A DNA stretch of 8,788 bases from an uncultured Collinsella sp. (GTDB lineage Bacteria; Actinomycetota; Coriobacteriia; Coriobacteriales; Coriobacteriaceae). This document shows positions 5,235 to 8,788 of the stretch, piece by piece. Numbering within the stretch: position 1 is the first letter of the stretch; every line of letters begins with the position of its first letter. Under the pieces are notes generated by a model. That model was not told where the DNA came from and searched no databases. It saw only the letters and a list, made by a program, of their open reading frames with translations. The stretch covers positions 1 to 8,788 of the forward strand of contig CATZTY010000028.1 of assembly GCA_958424475.1 (NCBI GenBank), written 5' to 3'. Made by a program: the position numbers and the translations under genes.

Positions 5235-7056
5235 GGCGCTCACCCCCTTCCAAGGGTGATCCGCATGCGACAGAGGAAAATGGATCATTCGCGCAGCCAC
5301 CGTCGTTGCCATCGCCGGCGTCCGCGTTCCCCGCAAACTCCATCTGCGAGGCGTAAATCTCCTGGTATATGTTGTCGCCCGCCAGCAGTTCCTCGTGCGT
5401 GCCCACGCCGTGGACACGACCGTCGTCCAGCACCACAATGCGATCGGCATCCATGACGCTCGCGATGCGCTGGGCGATGATGAGCACGGTCGTATCGGAA
5501 ATCCGGGCGATGTGCTCGCGAATCTTAGCGTCGGTCGCCATATCGACCGCGCTGGTGGAGTCGTCAAAAATGAGCACGCGCGGATGCTTGAGCAGCGTGC
5601 GCGCGATGCACAGGCGTTGCTTCTGGCCACCCGAGACACCGGCGCCGCCTTGGCCCAACTCGCCGTCCAGCCCGCCGATGCGATCGAGGAACTCGTCCAC
5701 GCACGCCGCGCGGCAAGCCGCGAGGAGCTCATCGTCCGACGCCTGCGGATTGCCCCACTGCAGATTCTCGCGCACGGTGCCCGTAAACAGCACGTTCTTT
5801 TGCAGCACAATGCCCACGGCGTCGCGTAGGGTCGCGAGGTCGTAGTCACGCACGTCACGTCCGCCCACAAGCACGGCGCCCTCGGTAGCGTCGTACAGGC
5901 GCGCAATCAGCTGCACAAGCGAGCTCTTGCCCGATCCCGTACCGCCGAGGATGCCCACCGTCGAGCCGCTCTCGATGCGAAGGTCGATATGCTCGAGCAC
6001 ATCCTCGGCTGCATCCGCGCGGTATTTAAAGGAAACGTCGCGAAACTCGATACTGCCGTCCGCTGGTGCCGCAATCGCGAGGTCTCCCGCGGGGTTGGCG
6101 ATAAAGGGCTCCTCATCGAGCACCTCGGCGATACGGCCCACACTCGTAAGAGCGCGCGTGAGCAGCAAAAACACGTTGGAAATCATCATGAGCGAATTCA
6201 TGATCAGCAGCACGTAGCTCATAAAGCCCGTGAGCGAGCCCACGCCCAGCTTGCCGGCGAGAATCATGCGGCCGCCAATCCACAGGATGGAGAGCGCAGC
6301 CACGTACATCGACAGCTGAAACACCGGCAGGTTGAGCACGGCGGTGCCGAAGGTCTTGGTCGCCGTGCCGGCGAGCTCGGTATTGACGGTGTCGAACTTG
6401 GCCTCCTCGTGCTCGGTACGAACGTAGGCCTTGACGGCACGCACGGCGGTGAGGTCCTCCTGTACCACGCCGTTGAGGTGGTCCATCGAGGTCTGGAGTT
6501 GGCGGTAGAGCGGGCTCACGCGGTAGGTGATAACGCCCAGCACGATTGCCAGCACAGGCAAGATGATCGCAAAGACGGTGGCGAGCGGGCGCGACAGCAT
6601 CAGCGCGTAGATAAGGCCGACGATAAGCGTCACCGGGCCGCGCACCATAGGGCGAAAGCCGTTGCCCACAGCATTTTGGATAACGGTGATGTCCGTGGTC
6701 ATGCGGGTGACGAGCGAGCTGGCGTCGTAGTTGTCCAGGTTGCCAAAGGCGAGCGTTTGAATCTTTTTGTACTCGGCCTCGCGCAGGTTGGCGCCTAGGC
6801 CCGAGGCAACGCGGGCGGACGTGCGGGCATAACCCAAGCCCAGTACCAGCGAAAGCGCAGCGCACACCAACATGTACGCACCCTGTAGCAGCATGTAGTT
6901 GATATCACACGCAGGCACGCCCACATCGATGATGTTGGCCATGATGACCGGGATAAACAGCTCGAGCACCGTCTCGACCGACACAAAGAACACGCCGAGG
7001 ATGGCATCGCGACGGTATGTCCCTAGATAGGAAAACAGTATTTTGAGATTGCGCAC
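5227..7056 (-). CDS. Heterodimeric ABC exporter, first subunit (degenerate Walker B and switch)
   Basis: A 609-residue half-transporter with a membrane domain (about 15-300) and an ATPase domain (about 335-570), ending in a Gly/Asp/Asn-rich tail (575-609). Motifs are Walker A GGTGSGKSS (371-379), Q-loop Q419 and an intact signature VSGGQ (474-478). In Walker B (VLIFDDSTSAVD) the catalytic Glu is Asp (D499), and the switch His is Gln (Q529, IAQRIASV). These changes mark the degenerate-site partner of heterodimeric exporters such as TM287/288 and BmrCD. Here they complement the second subunit, which has normal Walker B and switch residues but the altered LSQGQ signature. The GTG start at 7056 is preceded by GGGGGTT at about 8 nt, and no alternative start in this frame is better supported. 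It is the first gene of the operon, behind the promoter at 7098-7125. Substrate unknown. Confidence 0.94.
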   Translation of the reverse strand: MRNLKILFSYLGTYRRDAILGVFFVSVETVLELFIPVIMANIIDVGVPACDINYMLLQGAYMLVCAALSLVLGLGYARTSARVASGLGANLREAEYKKIQTLAFGNLDNYDASSLVTRMTTDITVIQNAVGNGFRPMVRGPVTLIVGLIYALMLSRPLATVFAIILPVLAIVLGVITYRVSPLYRQLQTSMDHLNGVVQEDLTAVRAVKAYVRTEHEEAKFDTVNTELAGTATKTFGTAVLNLPVFQLSMYVAALSILWIGGRMILAGKLGVGSLTGFMSYVLLIMNSLMMISNVFLLLTRALTSVGRIAEVLDEEPFIANPAGDLAIAAPADGSIEFRDVSFKYRADAAEDVLEHIDLRIESGSTVGILGGTGSGKSSLVQLIARLYDATEGAVLVGGRDVRDYDLATLRDAVGIVLQKNVLFTGTVRENLQWGNPQASDDELLAACRAACVDEFLDRIGGLDGELGQGGAGVSGGQKQRLCIARTLLKHPRVLIFDDSTSAVDMATDAKIREHIARISDTTVLIIAQRIASVMDADRIVVLDDGRVHGVGTHEELLAGDNIYQEIYASQMEFAGNADAGDGNDGGCANDPFSSVACGSPLEGGERHA

Positions 7057-7097
7057 GCAGGTTCAACCCCCATCAAACGTTGTTCGCAAACGCACGT

Positions 7098-7125
7098 ATT
7101 ATTGCGCGCCGAATAATGGTGTCAA
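7098..7125 (-). promoter_or_regulatory. Predicted sigma-70 promoter of the ABC exporter operon
   Basis: On the minus strand, a perfect TTGACA (7120-7125) is followed after 16 bp by AATAAT (7098-7103, five of six matches to TATAAT). The start would lie near 7091, about 35 nt before the GTG at 7056. The spacer contains one copy of an 11-nt direct repeat (7111-7121) found again at 7198-7208, a possible regulator contact. Confidence 0.75.
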
Positions 7126-7208
7126 GTATTCCGAAATCGTTTTCTGCAAGGTTAGCGCCGGCGGCGAGTTCTCGTGACGTGTGTCCATATTCACTCGGAA
7201 TAATGGTG
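7111..7208. repeat. Paired 11-nt direct repeats between divergent promoters
   Basis: GAATAATGGTG occurs at 7111-7121 and again at 7198-7208, starts 87 bp apart. The first copy lies inside the ABC promoter and ends within its -35 box. The second is preceded by CCATATTC (7185-7192), giving an imperfect dyad with GAATAATGG. This could be a repressor or activator site, but there are only two copies and no regulator is tied to them. Confidence 0.45.
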
Positions 7209-7244
7209 CGCGCGACTTATTTCGCCCCACTGCCAACATAAACC

Positions 7245-7275
7245 TTGACTCTACAATCGTTGTAGGGTTTTCACT
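7245..7275 (+). promoter_or_regulatory. MerR-type promoter of the MATE gene
   Basis: TTGACT (7245-7250) and the weak -10 TTCACT (7270-7275) are 19 bp apart, longer than the usual 17. Between and across them lies a dyad. This is the classic layout of promoters activated by MerR-family regulators, which untwist the spacer so that polymerase can engage. Transcription would start around 7282, about 36 nt before the ATG at 7318. The MerR-family gene at 8721 is the obvious candidate regulator. Confidence 0.7.
7248..7268. promoter_or_regulatory. Dyad operator, probable MerR-family binding site
   Basis: The arms ACTCTACAA (7248-7256) and TTGTAGGGT (7260-7268) are separated by TCG and pair at eight of nine positions; the inner six (CTACAA / TTGTAG) are perfect. 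The site sits in the promoter spacer as expected for a MerR regulator. A smaller dyad, CTAC-ACTG-GTAG (7274-7285), overlaps the -10 box and probable start and shares the CTACA half-site. Confidence 0.7.
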
Positions 7276-7317
7276 ACACTGGTAGCTAAACGAACCAAAC
7301 CAGAAAGTGCCTCGCCC

Positions 7318-8664
7318 ATGGAACACGACCTCACACGCGGCAATGTCCTTAAGACCATCGCGGTCTTTGCCCTGCCCTATATGCTCTCGTACTTTTTGCA
7401 GATGCTCTACGGTATGGCCGACCTGTACATGATGGGGCAGTTTAGCGGCGCCGCCGGCATCACCGCCGTGGGCAATGGCGCGCAGACGCTCTACATCATT
7501 ACCGTGACGCTCGTGGGCCTGGCCATGGGCACGACGGTCATCGTCGGCCACGCCGTGGGCTCGCGCCGTTTCGATCGCGCCGAGACCGCCATCGGCAACA
7601 CCATCACGCTCTTTATGGGCGTCTCGGTGGTACTGGCCGCCGTCCTGCTCGCACTGTGCCCGCAAATCGTGGCGCTCATTGGCACGCCGGCCGAGGCAGT
7701 CGAAGGAACCGCCGCCTACCTGCGTATTTGCTTTATGGGCATTCCCTTTATCGCCGCGTACAATATCCTCTCGGCCATCTTTCGCGGGCTGGGCGATTCG
7801 CGCTCGCCTATGTACGTGATCGGCGTGGCATGCATCATCAACATCGCACTCGACTTTCTGTTTATCGGCCACATGGGGCTCGGCCCCGTGGGTGCGGCGC
7901 TCGGCACGGTAACCGCCCAGACGGCCAGCGTTGCCCTCGCGCTCGTGTGGCTCAAGAGCCGCCGCACGAACATCCACGTTAAGCGTAGCGACCTGCGCCC
8001 CCAGCCCGAGGTGCTCGGCAGCATCCTTAAAATCGGCGTGCTCGTGGCCGTGCAGGACGGCTGCATCCAGGTGGCGTTTATGTTTATCACCGTCATCGCC
8101 AACCACCGAGGGCTCGTCGACGCCGCCGCCGTGGGCCTGGTCGAGAAGATGATCAGCTTTTTGTTCATTGTGCCGAGTTCCATGGGCGCCACTGTCAGCG
8201 CGCTCACGGCGCAAAACGCCGGCGCGGGCAAGGGCGACCGCGCGCGTCAGGTGCTCAAGGACGCCATGACCATCTCGGTGGTGTACGGCTGTCTGATCAC
8301 GGTTCTGATGTGGCTGGTGGCACCGGCGTTTATCGGCTTTTTTGCCAAGGACGCCGCGGTAGTCGCGGCCGGCACCGGCTATATGCGCAGCTATATTTTC
8401 GACGCGATTTTTGCCGGCATCCACATTTGCTTTAGCGGCTTTTTCGCTGCATACGGCAAGAGCTACATCGGCTTTGCGCACAACGTGCTGGCCGTGGCGC
8501 TCATTCGCGTGCCGGGCGCGTGGCTGCTGTCGAACGCCTATTCCGACACGCTGTTTCCCATGGGCATCGCTTCGCCGTGTGGATCGATTTTGTCGGCAGT
8601 CATCTGTGTTGTCGCGTTTACCGTGCTCAACCGGCGCGGGGCTTTTGACAAGCTGGTGGCGTAG
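7318..8664 (+). CDS. MATE family efflux transporter
   Basis: A 448-residue integral membrane protein with about 12 hydrophobic helices in two halves, typical in length for NorM/DinF-type MATE transporters. These exporters use H+ or Na+ gradients to expel organic cations and other drugs. Family landmarks include PYMLSYFLQMLYGMADLYMM (20-39), AIFRGLGDSRSPMY (153-166) and NIALDFLFIGHMGLGPVGAA (175-194). The second half has AVGLVEKM (272-279) and SALTAQNAGAGKGDRAR (295-311). The substrate cannot be told from sequence. The ATG at 7318 fits the family N-terminus, although the upstream ribosome binding site is weak (AGAAAG around 7302-7307). It is transcribed divergently from the ABC exporter, from the MerR-type promoter at 7245-7275, and is followed after 56 nt by a MerR-family gene on the same strand. 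The pair probably forms an inducible efflux operon. Confidence 0.95.
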   Translation: MEHDLTRGNVLKTIAVFALPYMLSYFLQMLYGMADLYMMGQFSGAAGITAVGNGAQTLYIITVTLVGLAMGTTVIVGHAVGSRRFDRAETAIGNTITLFMGVSVVLAAVLLALCPQIVALIGTPAEAVEGTAAYLRICFMGIPFIAAYNILSAIFRGLGDSRSPMYVIGVACIINIALDFLFIGHMGLGPVGAALGTVTAQTASVALALVWLKSRRTNIHVKRSDLRPQPEVLGSILKIGVLVAVQDGCIQVAFMFITVIANHRGLVDAAAVGLVEKMISFLFIVPSSMGATVSALTAQNAGAGKGDRARQVLKDAMTISVVYGCLITVLMWLVAPAFIGFFAKDAAVVAAGTGYMRSYIFDAIFAGIHICFSGFFAAYGKSYIGFAHNVLAVALIRVPGAWLLSNAYSDTLFPMGIASPCGSILSAVICVVAFTVLNRRGAFDKLVA

Positions 8665-8720
8665 CGAGGCGACGCGAGCCTAGCGCCCCTCCCCTGCTTT
8701 TTGCCGAAAGGAGCGGTCCT

Positions 8721-8788
8721 GTGACCGACATGCCAAGTGAACATACTGAGGGCCTGCTCCGTATTGGCGAGGTGGCGCGCCGGTTTAA
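8721..8788 (+). CDS. MerR-family transcriptional regulator, N-terminal fragment
   Basis: Only the first 22 codons are in the window. Residues 12-21 (LLRIGEVARR) match the start of the MerR winged helix-turn-helix domain. The GTG at 8721 has AAAGGAG ending 7 nt upstream; an ATG three codons in (8730) is the alternative start. The gene follows the MATE gene by 56 nt with no convincing terminator between them. The MATE promoter has MerR-type geometry, so this protein is the likely activator of MATE and of its own expression. Its effector-binding domain lies beyond the right edge. An excisionase-like protein with a MerR-type fold is a less likely alternative. Confidence 0.8.
   Translation, partial: MTDMPSEHTEGLLRIGEVARRF

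Noticed and set aside
5235..5906. A 224-codon upstream extension of ABC subunit 2
   Set aside because: It overlaps the ATPase domain of subunit 1 in another frame and is Arg/Ser/Ala-rich nonsense. The ATG at 5234 has a ribosome binding site and matches the family N-terminus.
7099..8481. A 460-codon open frame on the minus strand opposite the MATE gene
   Set aside because: Its translation is low-complexity and rich in His, Arg, Ala and Asp, with no recognisable motif. It is the antisense shadow of a clear membrane protein in high-G+C DNA.
8665..8720. Terminator between the MATE and MerR-family genes
   Set aside because: Only four-base arms (AGGC/GCCT) are present, with no T run after them. 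Co-transcription is more likely.

Overview
The window is G+C-rich bacterial DNA with strong GGAGG-type ribosome binding sites, GTG as well as ATG starts, and short gaps or overlaps between genes. Protein style and gene content (a MoaA/MoaC pair, a heterodimeric ABC exporter with a WAWK-type linker insert, and an AbiEi/DUF559-like protein of a type I associate with gut Actinobacteria) suggest a coriobacterium, possibly Collinsella or a close relative. This assignment is inferred from memory of the families, not from a search.

Layout. Minus strand, right to left: a promoter at about 7098-7125 drives two overlapping genes for the halves of a heterodimeric ABC exporter (5227-7056, then 3336-5234). 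A 65-nt hairpin element (3227-3291) follows. Next is a lower-G+C gene (2088-3125) for a 345-residue protein with a Vsr/DUF559-like, PD-(D/E)XK-type C-terminal domain. A second, 62/65 identical copy of the hairpin follows at 1985-2049. Then comes a promoter (about 1893-1920) and the molybdenum cofactor genes moaA (798-1853) and moaC (793 down past the left edge). Plus strand, at the right end: a MATE efflux gene (7318-8664) and the first 22 codons of a MerR-family regulator (from 8721).

How the genes work together. MoaA and MoaC catalyse the two successive steps that turn GTP into cyclic pyranopterin monophosphate. They look translationally coupled: the codons for MoaA's C-terminal Gly-Gly double as the moaC ribosome binding site. 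The two ABC subunits carry complementary degenerate motifs that predict one working and one degenerate ATP site in the dimer. The MATE gene has a promoter with the MerR-type design (19-bp spacer holding a dyad), and a MerR-family gene sits just downstream, so a self-contained drug- or stress-inducible efflux unit is likely.

The least explained part is 1985-3291: a nuclease-fold gene of unknown function, with atypical composition, bracketed by two near-identical hairpins in the same orientation. Each hairpin lies about 40 nt beyond the stop codon of a leftward gene. No stretch over 300 bases lacks a gene. The longest gap (7057-7317) holds the divergent promoters of the ABC and MATE units.
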